Shown here piece after piece: positions 22,654 through 31,127 of a stretch of DNA of 64,000 nt. Origin of the DNA: Micromonospora sp. C28SCA-DRY-2 (GTDB lineage Bacteria; Actinomycetota; Actinomycetes; Mycobacteriales; Micromonosporaceae); the NCBI RefSeq assembly GCF_030519475.1, contig NZ_JAUMKD010000007.1:248001-312000 (forward strand), given 5' to 3'. Within the stretch, counting starts at the first letter, position 1, and the number at the start of each line of letters is the position of its first letter. The translations under genes were made by a program, and so were the position numbers. The notes beneath the pieces were generated by a model, which saw only the letters and a list, made by a program, of their open reading frames with translations, was not told the DNA's origin and did no database searches.

Positions 22654-24852
22654 GTGCCTGAGCACGGCAGCGAGAGCGAGAACCCGGCAATCCCCTCCCC
22701 GACGCCGAAGCCGAGTCGGCCGAGGTCGAACCAGGACTGGTGGCCGAACCAGCTGAACCTGCAGGTACTCCATCAGCACTCACCCCGGGCCAACCCGCTG
22801 GGCGAGTCGTTCAGCTACCGGCAGGAGTTCAAGAGCCTCGACGTCGAGGCGCTCAAGCGGGACGTCTTCGAGGTGATGACGACCTCGCAGGACTGGTGGC
22901 CGGCGGACTACGGCCACTACGGGCCGCTGTTCATCCGGATGAGCTGGCACTCCGCCGGCACGTACCGGATCGAGGACGGCCGCGGTGGTGGCGGCGACGG
23001 CGCCCAGCGGTTCGCCCCGCTCAACAGCTGGCCGGACAACGCGAACCTCGACAAGGCGCGCCGGCTGCTCTGGCCGGTCAAGCAGAAGTACGGTCAGAAG
23101 ATCTCCTGGGCCGACCTTCTGGTCTTCGCCGGCAACTGCGCGCTGGAGTCGATGGGGTTCAGGACGTTCGGCTTCGGCTTCGGGCGGGAGGACGTCTGGG
23201 AGCCCGAGGAGGTCTTCTGGGGGCCCGAGGACACCTGGCTCGGCGACGAGCGCTACAGCGGCGACCGGGAACTTGCCGCCCCGCTGGGCGCCGTCCAGAT
23301 GGGGCTGATCTACGTGAACCCGGAGGGCCCCAACGGCACCCCGGATCCCCTCGCCGCCGCCCGGGACATCCGGGAGACCTTCCGACGGATGGCGATGAAC
23401 GACGAGGAGACAGTGGCGCTCATCGCCGGTGGCCACACGTTCGGCAAGACCCACGGCGCCGCCCGCGCCGACGAGTACGTCGGGCCGGAGCCCGAGGCCG
23501 CCCCGCTCGAGGCGCAGGGCCTGGGCTGGAAGAACAGCTACGGCAGCGGCAAGGGCGCCGACACGATCACCAGCGGCCTCGAAGGCGCCTGGACGCCCAC
23601 CCCGATCACCTGGGACAACAGCTTCTTCGAGACGCTCTTCGGCTTCGAGTGGGAGGTCTGCGAGAGCCCGGCCGGCGCGAAGCAGTGGCGGCCGAAGGGT
23701 GGCGCCGGGTCGGACGCCGTACCCGGGGCCCACGACCCCTCCGTCCGGTACGCCCCGATGATGGCGACGACCGACATCGCGCTGCGCGTCGACCCGACCT
23801 ACGAACCCATCTCGCGGCGCTTCCTGGAGAACCCGGACCAGTTCGCCGACGCGTTCGCCCGGGCCTGGTACAAGCTGCTGCACCGCGACATGGGACCGGC
23901 CTCGCGCTACCTCGGCCCGTGGGTGCCGGAGCCGCAGCTGTGGCAGGACCCGGTCCCGGCGGTCGACCACGAGCTGATCGGGGCCGAGGACGTCGCCACC
24001 CTCAAGAACACGGTCCTCGCCTCCGGACTGTCCATCCCCCAGCTCGTCCGGACCGCCTGGGCGTCGGCGGCGAGCTTCCGTGGCACCGACATGCGGGGCG
24101 GCGCGAACGGAGCCCGGATCCGCCTGGAGCCGCAGCGGAACTGGGAGGTCAACGAGCCGGCCGAACTCGCCACGGTGCTGCCGGTCCTGGAGCGGATCCA
24201 GCAGGACTTCAACAGCGCGCAGTCCGGCGGGAAGAAGGTCTCGCTCGCCGACCTGATCGTCCTGGCCGGATGCGCGGCCGTCGAGCAGGCCGCGCGGAAC
24301 GCCGGGCACGAGGTGACGGTGCCGTTCTCGCCCGGACGCACCGACGCCGCGCAGGAGCAGACCGACGTCGAATCGTTCGCCGTGCTGGAACTGAGGGCTG
24401 ACGGGTTCCGCAACTACCTGCGCGCCGGCCAGAAGCTGTCGCCGGAGACCCTGCTGCTGGACCGGGCCAACCTGTTGACGCTGACCGCTCCCGAGATGAC
24501 CGTGCTGGTCGGCGGCATGCGGGCGCTGAACGCCAACGTGGGGCGGACCCGGCACGGCGTCCTCACCGACCGGCCCGAGTCGTTGACGACCGACTTCTTC
24601 CGCAACCTGCTCGACATCGGCACGGAGTGGAAGGCCGCCACCGACACCGAGAACGTCTACGAGGGCCGGGACCGCGCCACCGGCGAACTCCGGTGGACGG
24701 CCACCGCCGTCGACCTGGTCTTCGGCGCGAACTCCCAGCTCCGCGGCATCGCCGAGGTCTACGCCAGCGCGGACGGGCAGGAGCGGTTCGTCCGGGACTT
24801 CGTCGCGGCGTGGGTCAAGGTCATGAACCTGGACCGGTTCGACCTCGCCTGA
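22654..24852 (+). CDS. katG: Catalase-peroxidase
   Basis: KatG is a bifunctional haem enzyme that removes hydrogen peroxide. The 732-residue protein keeps the distal triad RMSWHS (Arg95, Trp98, His99), the Tyr220 and Met246 that form the Trp-Tyr-Met crosslink, and the proximal-haem motif GGHTFGKTHG (His261), so it should be fully active. The C-terminal half is the usual haem-free duplicate. The start is a GTG with GGAGAAGGACC upstream. It follows a decayed furA with what looks like a preserved Fur box. A strong hairpin follows the stop. Confidence 0.97.
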   Translation: MPEHGSESENPAIPSPTPKPSRPRSNQDWWPNQLNLQVLHQHSPRANPLGESFSYRQEFKSLDVEALKRDVFEVMTTSQDWWPADYGHYGPLFIRMSWHSAGTYRIEDGRGGGGDGAQRFAPLNSWPDNANLDKARRLLWPVKQKYGQKISWADLLVFAGNCALESMGFRTFGFGFGREDVWEPEEVFWGPEDTWLGDERYSGDRELAAPLGAVQMGLIYVNPEGPNGTPDPLAAARDIRETFRRMAMNDEETVALIAGGHTFGKTHGAARADEYVGPEPEAAPLEAQGLGWKNSYGSGKGADTITSGLEGAWTPTPITWDNSFFETLFGFEWEVCESPAGAKQWRPKGGAGSDAVPGAHDPSVRYAPMMATTDIALRVDPTYEPISRRFLENPDQFADAFARAWYKLLHRDMGPASRYLGPWVPEPQLWQDPVPAVDHELIGAEDVATLKNTVLASGLSIPQLVRTAWASAASFRGTDMRGGANGARIRLEPQRNWEVNEPAELATVLPVLERIQQDFNSAQSGGKKVSLADLIVLAGCAAVEQAARNAGHEVTVPFSPGRTDAAQEQTDVESFAVLELRADGFRNYLRAGQKLSPETLLLDRANLLTLTAPEMTVLVGGMRALNANVGRTRHGVLTDRPESLTTDFFRNLLDIGTEWKAATDTENVYEGRDRATGELRWTATAVDLVFGANSQLRGIAEVYASADGQERFVRDFVAAWVKVMNLDRFDLA

Positions 24853-24857
24853 TCCGT

Positions 24858-24888
24858 ACGGGCCCCGGTCGGCGTGACCGGGGCCCGT
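24858..24888. terminator. katG terminator hairpin
   Basis: ACGGGCCCCGGTC (24858-24870) and GACCGGGGCCCGT (24876-24888) form a perfect 13-bp stem with a five-base loop just after the katG stop, between katG and the convergent ltrA-like gene. Confidence 0.85.
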
Positions 24889-24902
24889 CCGTCCCGCCGG
24901 GC

Positions 24903-26105
24903 TCAGCCGGGCCGCCCGCGCAACGCCGGCCGTGCCGGTCGTGCCGGCCGCTCGCCCAGCACGTCGCCGACCACCACCGCGGCCAGGACCAGCACGACGA
25001 GGCTGGTGACGAGCACCGGCGGCCAGCCGCCCACCCACGGTGCCGCGGCAGCGAGCACCACCAGCCAGAACACCCGGTGCCAGGGCACCACCCCGATGAT
25101 CCGGAAGGTGAACAGGGTGCGCCCGACCAGGAACAGCGCGGGACCGCCGACGATCAGGGCGATCCAGCGCGCCGGTGTGTCGCCGGTGGGCCGGTCGACG
25201 ACCAGGTCGAACCCCGCGGCGGTGCAGACGACGCCCGCCAACATCACCAAATGGGTGTACGGCGCCAGCCGGGTCGCCCGCCGCAGCAGGTGGGCGGAGA
25301 GCGTCCGCAGGATGGCACCGGCCCCCAGGACGTAGACCTGCCAGAGCAGCAGCATGGTGAGGAAGGCGCAGAGGAACGCGGCCAGTCGGGCGTGGGTGAA
25401 CTCCGCGCTGCTGATCTTCAGGGTCGGCGCCAGGATGATGTCGCCGAGCGCCAGGATGACGAACTGCTGGTACCGCTCACCCAGGTGCGCGGTGGTCATC
25501 TCGTACTGCCCGAGCGGTACCCGGCCGAGCCAGGGGGTGGGGTAGCGCGCCGCCGCCGAGACGTAGTCGATCGCCACCGCGACGGTCCACAGCTGCCACC
25601 ACGGCGCGCCGGGCAGCAGCGCCCCGGCGATCCAGAAGACGCCGGAGACCAGGAACCAGAAGAGGAAGCGCGCCGCCCGTCCCTTGGCCTGGTGCCGGTG
25701 CCGGTGCCGGCGCTGGTGCTGGTGCAGCACCCCGACCAGCACCAGGCCCCGTACCAGGTGGGGGGTCACGTATCCGACGGCGAAGACCAGCGCGTGCGCG
25801 GCGGAGGCGAGCGCCGCCGCCGTCACCACGGCACCGAGCGCGGTGACCATGAGGATGGCCTGGATCGGCCGCTGTTCCGGGTCGTAGAAGTCGGTGGTGG
25901 TCGAGGTGATCGACCAGGTCCACCAGATCGCCATCAACATGAGCACGACCGGCCCGACGCCGGCCCACGAGTCCCGCTCGGCGATCAGCATCGAGACCAG
26001 CGCGAGGGCGGCCACGAAGACGACGTCGAAGAGCAGTTCCAGCAGGGTGGCCCGGTTCGAGGCGTTCGGCCGGCGGACCAACTCGGTGCTGCCCCCGGTC
26101 GTCAT
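24903..26105 (-). CDS. LtrA-family membrane protein (low temperature requirement A-like), first copy
   Basis: The 400-residue protein has about ten hydrophobic segments and the family motifs LLELLFDVVFVAAL near the N-terminus, WWTWSITSTTTDFYDP and LGERYQQFVILALGDIIL. LtrA was named from a Listeria low-temperature phenotype; its biochemical role is unknown. A cytoplasmic loop near residue 130 is strikingly basic and His-rich (HQHQRRHRHRHQAKGR). The ATG is placed just before the conserved LELLFD block. A second LtrA protein is encoded 2.8 kb to the right. Confidence 0.85.
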   Translation of the reverse strand: MTTGGSTELVRRPNASNRATLLELLFDVVFVAALALVSMLIAERDSWAGVGPVVLMLMAIWWTWSITSTTTDFYDPEQRPIQAILMVTALGAVVTAAALASAAHALVFAVGYVTPHLVRGLVLVGVLHQHQRRHRHRHQAKGRAARFLFWFLVSGVFWIAGALLPGAPWWQLWTVAVAIDYVSAAARYPTPWLGRVPLGQYEMTTAHLGERYQQFVILALGDIILAPTLKISSAEFTHARLAAFLCAFLTMLLLWQVYVLGAGAILRTLSAHLLRRATRLAPYTHLVMLAGVVCTAAGFDLVVDRPTGDTPARWIALIVGGPALFLVGRTLFTFRIIGVVPWHRVFWLVVLAAAAPWVGGWPPVLVTSLVVLVLAAVVVGDVLGERPARPARPALRGRPG

Positions 26106-26391
26106 GCCGGCCTCCCCGCCGCCGTCGCACCCGGTCGTGGGCGAAGCCGCGCCGTGGGGCGCCCCCGCGCCGCCGGGCGTACGGCCTGCCGGTCGCCGGG
26201 CCCGCGAGGATTATCGGTGCGGCCGCGACGAGCCGTCCCGAGAACGGCGATTCCGGACTTCGCCCCCCGTGCCCACCGGCCCCCAGCCGCGACCGCGGTT
26301 AGTCGTCCGCGGGCGGGGTACGCGTCCGGGGCGCGCTGCCGGCCCGTTGACCCGGCCCCTCCTGCCGAGGACCGATCCGAGAGGAACGACG
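26106..26391. other. Spacer between ltrA-like gene and msrB
   Basis: This 286-bp divergent spacer must hold the promoters of both neighbours. On the minus strand GATAAT (26210-26215) could be a -10 box for the ltrA-like gene, but no -35 is visible. Open frames here overlap in several phases and show no family features. Confidence 0.3.
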
Positions 26392-26859
26392 GTGTCACAC
26401 GAGTACCGCAAGAGCGCTGAGGCGATCTCCCGGCTGTCGCCGGAGCAGTACCGCGTCACCCAGGAAGCCGGCACGGAGCCGCCCTTCGCCAACGCGTACT
26501 GGGACAACAAGGAACCGGGCATCTACGTCGACGTGGTGTCCGGTGAGCCCCTGTTCGCGTCCGTCGACAAGTACGACAGCGGCACCGGCTGGCCCACCTT
26601 CAGCAAGCCGATCGACCGGCGGAACGTGGTCGAGGTGCAGGATTCGAGCCTCGGCATGTTCCGCATCGAGGTCCGGTCGGCGCGCGGGGACAGTCACCTC
26701 GGGCACGTGTTCGACGACGGTCCGGTGGAGACCGGTGGGATGCGGTACTGCATGAACTCTGCGGCGCTCCGGTTCGTCGGGCGCGACGACCTCGAGCGCG
26801 AAGGCTACGGCGAATACCGCACGTTGTTCGAGCACCCGGACGGGGAGCGGAAGCGATGA
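26392..26859 (+). CDS. msrB: Peptide-methionine (R)-S-oxide reductase
   Basis: MsrB reduces methionine-R-sulfoxide in proteins. The 155-residue protein has the family blocks SPEQYRVTQEAGTEPPF, SGTGWPTF, HLGHVFDDGP and the catalytic RYCMNSAALRF. The two CxxC zinc pairs of classical MsrB are absent (VDVVSGEPLF replaces the first), so it is the zinc-free form. I chose the GTG at 26392, preceded by GAGAGGAACGAC; the frame remains open upstream but lacks family similarity. Its stop overlaps the msrA start (ATGA), so both stereoisomer-specific reductases are made together. Confidence 0.93.
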   Translation: MSHEYRKSAEAISRLSPEQYRVTQEAGTEPPFANAYWDNKEPGIYVDVVSGEPLFASVDKYDSGTGWPTFSKPIDRRNVVEVQDSSLGMFRIEVRSARGDSHLGHVFDDGPVETGGMRYCMNSAALRFVGRDDLEREGYGEYRTLFEHPDGERKR

Positions 26860-27374
26860 CGGAGAAGACGGAGAAGGCGATTCTGGCCGGCGGCTGCTTC
26901 TGGGGCATGCAGGACCTCATCCGCAAACGCCCCGGCGTGCTGGACACCAGGGTCGGATACACCGGCGGGGACGTGCCGAACGCGACGTACCGGAACCACG
27001 GGACCCACGCCGAGGCGATCGAGATCGTCTACGACCCGCAGCGACTCTCCTACCGTGACCTGCTGGAGTTCTTCTTCCAGGTCCACGACCCGACCACGAA
27101 GAACCGCCAGGGCAACGACGTGGGCCTGAGCTACCGGTCGGCCATCTTCTACACCGACGAGCAGCAGCGGCAGGTCGCGGAGGACACCATCGCCGACGTC
27201 GACGCCTCGGGCCTGTGGCCGGGCAAGGTGGTCACCGAGGTCAGCCCGGCCGGGCCGTTCTGGGAGGCCGAGCCGGAGCACCAGGACTACCTGGAGCGCA
27301 ACCCCGGCGGCTACACCTGCCACTACGTCCGGCCGGACTGGAAGCTGCCCCGACGCGGGGAGAACGCCGGCTGA
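26856..27374 (+). CDS. msrA: Peptide-methionine (S)-S-oxide reductase
   Basis: MsrA reduces methionine-S-sulfoxide. The 172-residue protein has the catalytic GGCFWG motif (Cys14), the RVGYTGG block and EVVYDP-like EIVYDPQRL, followed by FFFQVHDPTT and the YRSAIFY motif. It is coupled to msrB by a four-base overlap. Together with katG upstream this makes a small oxidative-damage district. Confidence 0.95.
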   Translation: MTEKTEKAILAGGCFWGMQDLIRKRPGVLDTRVGYTGGDVPNATYRNHGTHAEAIEIVYDPQRLSYRDLLEFFFQVHDPTTKNRQGNDVGLSYRSAIFYTDEQQRQVAEDTIADVDASGLWPGKVVTEVSPAGPFWEAEPEHQDYLERNPGGYTCHYVRPDWKLPRRGENAG

Positions 27375-27493
27375 CACCGACCGGGGCCGATCGCCGGGCG
27401 CGGCCGCCCGCGGGCCGGCCAGGTGTAGACGGCACGCCAGGTGGTATCCGGGGCTCGACTCCAGCACCTCGACTCACGGAAGGGTGGCCACCC

Positions 27494-28720
27494 ATGGCGG
27501 TCAAGACCGAAGCGCGGGTGGACGTTGCCGGGATCCGGCCGTTCACGGTAGAGATCCCCGAGGCGGAACTGACGGCGCTGCGGCAGCGCATCGCGGCCAC
27601 CCGCTGGCCGGAGCGGGAGACCGTCGGCGACCAGTCGCAGGGTGTGCCGCTCGAGACGATCCAGGCGCTGGCGCGCTACTGGGAGAAGGAGTACGACTGG
27701 CGCCGGGTCGAGGCGCGGCTGAACAGCCTGCCGAACTTCGTCACCGAGATCGACGGGCTCGACATCCACTTCGTCCACGTCCGTTCCCGGCACGACGACG
27801 CGCTGCCGCTGATCGTCACGCACGGCTGGCCCGGTTCGGTGATCGAGCAGCTGAAGATCGTCGGCCCGCTCACCGATCCCACGGCGCACGGCGGGGACGC
27901 GTCGGACGCCTTCCACCTGGTGATCCCGTCGCTGCCCGGTTTCGGGTTCTCCGGCAAGCCGACCGCGCCCGGCTGGGGCCCGGACCGGGTCGCGCGCGCC
28001 TGGGCGCAACTGATGGACCGCCTCGGCTACACCCGCTACGTGGCGCAGGGCGGCGACTGGGGAGCCCTGATCACCGACCTGCTGGCGTTGCAGAAGCCGC
28101 CCGGGCTGATCGGCATCCACACCAACATGCCCGGCGCGATTCCGCCCGACATCGACGCGCTGTTCCAGTCCGACATCACCGGCGCGAACAACGCGCTCGG
28201 CAAGCTGCCCGCCGGTCTCTCCGACGAGGAGAAGCGTACCTGCGAGCAGTTGGACTTCTTCTGGAAGCACTCCGCCTACGCCCTGATGATGGGTACGCGC
28301 CCGGAGACGCTGACCGGGCTGGCCGACTCCCCCGTCGCGCTCGCCAGCTACATGCTCGACCACGACGCGGCCAGCCTGGACCTGATCTGCCGGTCCTTCG
28401 CCGGAGAGCAGGTGGGCCTGTCGCGGGACGACGTCCTCGACAACATCACCCTGTTCTGGTTGACGAACACCGGGGTCTCCTCGGCCCGGATCTACTGGGA
28501 GAACGCGTACTCCTTCTTCGCCGCCAAGGGCGTCACCGTGCCCGCCGCCGTGAGCGTCTTCCCCGACGAGCTCTACGAGACGCCGCGCAGTTGGGCTGAG
28601 CGGGCCTATCCGAACCTGATCCACTACAACAAGCTCGACCGGGGCGGTCACTTCGCGGCCTGGGAACAGCCGCAACTGCTGTCGCAGGAGTTGCGCGGCG
28701 CCTTCCGGTCGCTGCGCTGA
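27494..28720 (+). CDS. Epoxide hydrolase (EHN-domain alpha/beta hydrolase)
   Basis: The 408-residue protein starts with the epoxide-hydrolase N-terminal domain (RPFTVEIPEAELTALRQR) and continues into an alpha/beta hydrolase with the oxyanion motif HGWPGS, nucleophile Asp188 in GGDWG and His386 in GGHFAAWE. It would open an epoxide ring by adding water; natural substrates of these actinobacterial enzymes are mostly unknown. The ATG at 27494 follows GGAAGGGTGG. It has no signal peptide. Confidence 0.92.
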   Translation: MAVKTEARVDVAGIRPFTVEIPEAELTALRQRIAATRWPERETVGDQSQGVPLETIQALARYWEKEYDWRRVEARLNSLPNFVTEIDGLDIHFVHVRSRHDDALPLIVTHGWPGSVIEQLKIVGPLTDPTAHGGDASDAFHLVIPSLPGFGFSGKPTAPGWGPDRVARAWAQLMDRLGYTRYVAQGGDWGALITDLLALQKPPGLIGIHTNMPGAIPPDIDALFQSDITGANNALGKLPAGLSDEEKRTCEQLDFFWKHSAYALMMGTRPETLTGLADSPVALASYMLDHDAASLDLICRSFAGEQVGLSRDDVLDNITLFWLTNTGVSSARIYWENAYSFFAAKGVTVPAAVSVFPDELYETPRSWAERAYPNLIHYNKLDRGGHFAAWEQPQLLSQELRGAFRSLR

Positions 28721-28771
28721 GCCGACGCGCCGACCACGGGTCCTTGTTCCGACGAACCGGCACCGACTCCT

Positions 28772-28836
28772 CGGCGAGCCGGAGCACCGGGCGCAGGCGT
28801 GACCACCGCCGCCTCGCCGGGTGCTCCGGCTCGCCG
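28772..28836. repeat. Long inverted repeat after the epoxide hydrolase gene
   Basis: Arms of 17 bp at 28772-28788 and 28820-28836 are perfect complements (core GCGAGCCGGAGCACC) around a 31-base loop. It may be the epoxide hydrolase terminator or an operator of the downstream ltrA-like gene; the large loop is unusual for a terminator. Confidence 0.55.
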
Positions 28837-28922
28837 TCCTGCCCGCGGTACGCGGCGCGGATCCCGGCCGCGTCGCCACCGGGTGTCGCGGGTGGGATCG
28901 AGCCGGCAGGACGGGCGGGCCG

Positions 28923-30101
28923 GTGACGACGGGCGGGGGCAGGCTGCTGCGGATGCCCGGCGGGCCGCGGCGGGCGATCTTCCTGGAGCTCTTCTTCGAC
29001 CTGGTGTTCGTCGCCACCCTCGTGCAGCTCTCCCGGGGGCTGATGCGGGATCTCGGCTGGGGCGGCGCCTTCCAGACGCTGGTGCTGCTGTTGGCGATGT
29101 GGTGGACCTGGAGCATCACCACCTGGACGACCAACCTGTACGACCCGCAGCGCATGGAGATCCAGTTCCTGGTCACCGCCACCATGCTCGGCAGCCTGCT
29201 GATGGTGGCCGCGCTGCCCGAGGCGTTCGGCGCGCGGGGTCTGGTCTTCGCCGGGGCGTACGTGGCCATCCACGTCGGTCGGCAGGTCTACTTCGTCCTC
29301 GCCCTGCGCGGCCACCAGTTGCAGCGCCGGAGCCTGCGGCTGCTGTTCTGGTTCGGCGTGTCGGCGGTGCCGTGGTTCGCCGGCGCGCTCGCGGCCGGTA
29401 CGGCCCGGCCGGCCCTCTGGGCGCTGGCGGTCGCCATCGACTACACCGGCGGGATCCTCCGCTTCCCCACGCCGGGGCTGGGCCGCTCACCGGAATCGGA
29501 CTTCCCCGTGCTGGCCGAGCACCTGGCCGAGCGGTACCGGCAGCTCTTCATCATCGCGCTGGGCGAGCTGATCCTGGTCACCGCGCTGACCCTGGGCGGC
29601 ACCGGCTTCGCGGGCGACCGGATCGTGGCGTTCGTGGTGGCGTTCGCCGGCACCGTGCTGTTCTGGCGGATCTACGTCTACCGGGCCGGGAACCTGCTGC
29701 CCGACGCCATCACCGCGGCCGGCAGACCGGACAGCCTGGCCCGGTGGGCGGCGCTCGCCCACCTGATCATGCTGGCCGGCATCGTGGCCACCGCGGTGGG
29801 CGACGAACTCGTCATCGCCCATCCCCTCGACGCCGCCGAACCGGCCTGGGTCGCCGTCATCCTCGGCGGACCCGCGCTGTTCCTGGCCGGGCGGGCCGGC
29901 TTCGAGTACACCGTGTTCGCCCGGGTGTCCCGGCCACTGCTGACCGGCATCCTGGTGCTGGCCGTCCTGGCGCCACCGCTGCTGCTGGCGCCGCCGCTGC
30001 TGGTCGCCGCCGCCGCCCTCGCGGTGCTCGTCGGGGTCGCCGGGGCCGACACGGTCCGTGCCCGGCGGCATCCGGCCGAGCCGCCGTCACCGCCGGACTG
30101 A
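28923..30101 (+). CDS. LtrA-family membrane protein, second copy
   Basis: The 392-residue homologue of the gene at 24903 has the same layout: FLELFFDLVFVATL, WWTWSITTWTTNLYDP, LAERYRQLFIIALGELIL and about ten hydrophobic segments. Unlike its relative it lacks the long His-rich run (only HQLQRRSLRL here). The GTG at 28923 is chosen because the conserved block begins 20 residues later; the frame is open upstream into the inverted repeat. The two LtrA genes point away from each other around msrBA and the epoxide hydrolase. Confidence 0.85.
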   Translation: MTTGGGRLLRMPGGPRRAIFLELFFDLVFVATLVQLSRGLMRDLGWGGAFQTLVLLLAMWWTWSITTWTTNLYDPQRMEIQFLVTATMLGSLLMVAALPEAFGARGLVFAGAYVAIHVGRQVYFVLALRGHQLQRRSLRLLFWFGVSAVPWFAGALAAGTARPALWALAVAIDYTGGILRFPTPGLGRSPESDFPVLAEHLAERYRQLFIIALGELILVTALTLGGTGFAGDRIVAFVVAFAGTVLFWRIYVYRAGNLLPDAITAAGRPDSLARWAALAHLIMLAGIVATAVGDELVIAHPLDAAEPAWVAVILGGPALFLAGRAGFEYTVFARVSRPLLTGILVLAVLAPPLLLAPPLLVAAAALAVLVGVAGADTVRARRHPAEPPSPPD

Positions 30102-30169
30102 CCGCCGGGGTCACCCACGCCGGCGAAGCCTCGTCCGGGTGAGTAGCCGGACGGGCCGCCCCACGACCG

Positions 30170-30185
30170 GTCCCGCCGGCGGGAC
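30170..30185. promoter_or_regulatory. 16-bp perfect palindrome before the redoxin gene
   Basis: GTCCCGCCGGCGGGAC is a perfect palindrome ending nine bases before the ATG of the redoxin gene. It could fold over the ribosome site or bind a dimeric regulator. Confidence 0.35.
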
Positions 30186-30194
30186 AATCGGCGG

Positions 30195-31076
30195 ATGCTG
30201 CTCCCCGCGCTGGCCGTCCAGCGGTGGGTGAACTCGCCGCCGCAGACCCCGGACGCGCTGCGCGGCCGGGTGGTGCTGGTCGACGTCTGGGAGTACACCT
30301 GCGTCAACTGGATCCGCACCGCGCCCTACCTGCGGGCGTGGCACCGCGACTACGCGGACCTGGGGCTGACCGTGATCGGGGTGCACGCGCCGGAGTTCGA
30401 GTTCGGCCGGCACGCCGAGAACGTCGAGCGGGGCATCCGCGACCACGAGCTGACCTACCCGATCGCGCTGGACGACGACTTCCGGATCTGGCGGGCCCTG
30501 CGCAACGACGCCTGGCCGGCGAAGTACCTCTTCGACGCCGACGGGCTCCTCGTGGACCGGTGGGTCGGCGAGGGCGGCTACGAGCGGGTGGAGTCGGAGA
30601 TCCGGCGGCTGATCGAGGTCCGGGCACCCGGCACCCGGCTGCCGCCGGTCAGCCCCGAGGCGACGGCCTTCGCCCGGACCGGCCAGCCGTCCTACCTCGG
30701 CATCACCCCGGAGACGTACCTGGGCGCCGACCGGGCGGTGCCGGGCAGCTTCGCGGTGGCCGGCGACTGGCGCCGCAGCGGCGAGTACGTCGAACTCGCC
30801 GGCGGGACCGGCGAACTCGGGCTGCCCTTCAACGCCGGCGAGGTGAACCTGGTCGTCGACCCCGGACCCGGCCGGCCGGTCCCGGTCCGCGTACTGCTCG
30901 ACGGGGAGCCGATCGGCACCGAACGCGGCGCCGACGTCGGCCCGGACGCGGTGGCCCACATCGACCGGGCGGCCATGATCCGCCTCGTCGCCGGGGCGTC
31001 CCGCGACGACCACCTGCTGACCCTGGTCACCGACCGACCCGGCTTCCGCCCGCACGTGTTCACGTTCGGCCCCTAG
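30195..31076 (+). CDS. Thioredoxin-fold protein, DipZ C-terminal-like, with altered active site
   Basis: The 293-residue protein resembles the cytosolic/periplasmic part of DipZ-type proteins: a thioredoxin fold (residues 15-150, with VVLVDVWEYTC and GVHAPEFEFGR), then a beta-rich domain starting at YLGITPETYLG and ending in EVNLVV and a jelly-roll-like tail. The redox motif, CxxC in active family members, reads CVNW here, so the resolving Cys is missing. No signal peptide or membrane part is present. It may act as a monothiol reductase, peroxiredoxin-like protein or a binding protein. Confidence 0.75.
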   Translation: MLLPALAVQRWVNSPPQTPDALRGRVVLVDVWEYTCVNWIRTAPYLRAWHRDYADLGLTVIGVHAPEFEFGRHAENVERGIRDHELTYPIALDDDFRIWRALRNDAWPAKYLFDADGLLVDRWVGEGGYERVESEIRRLIEVRAPGTRLPPVSPEATAFARTGQPSYLGITPETYLGADRAVPGSFAVAGDWRRSGEYVELAGGTGELGLPFNAGEVNLVVDPGPGRPVPVRVLLDGEPIGTERGADVGPDAVAHIDRAAMIRLVAGASRDDHLLTLVTDRPGFRPHVFTFGP

Positions 31077-31127
31077 CCGCCCCGCCGCGGCGACCGGTTC
31101 AGCCGCCCCGCTGGGGCGACCGGTTCA
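31076..31127. repeat. 26-bp tandem duplication at convergent stops
   Basis: Two adjacent 26-bp copies (31076-31101 and 31102-31127) differ at two positions; the 15-mer GGCGACCGGTTCAGC is identical in both. The second copy includes the stop codon of iolD, the first begins at the last base of the redoxin stop. Confidence 0.75.
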
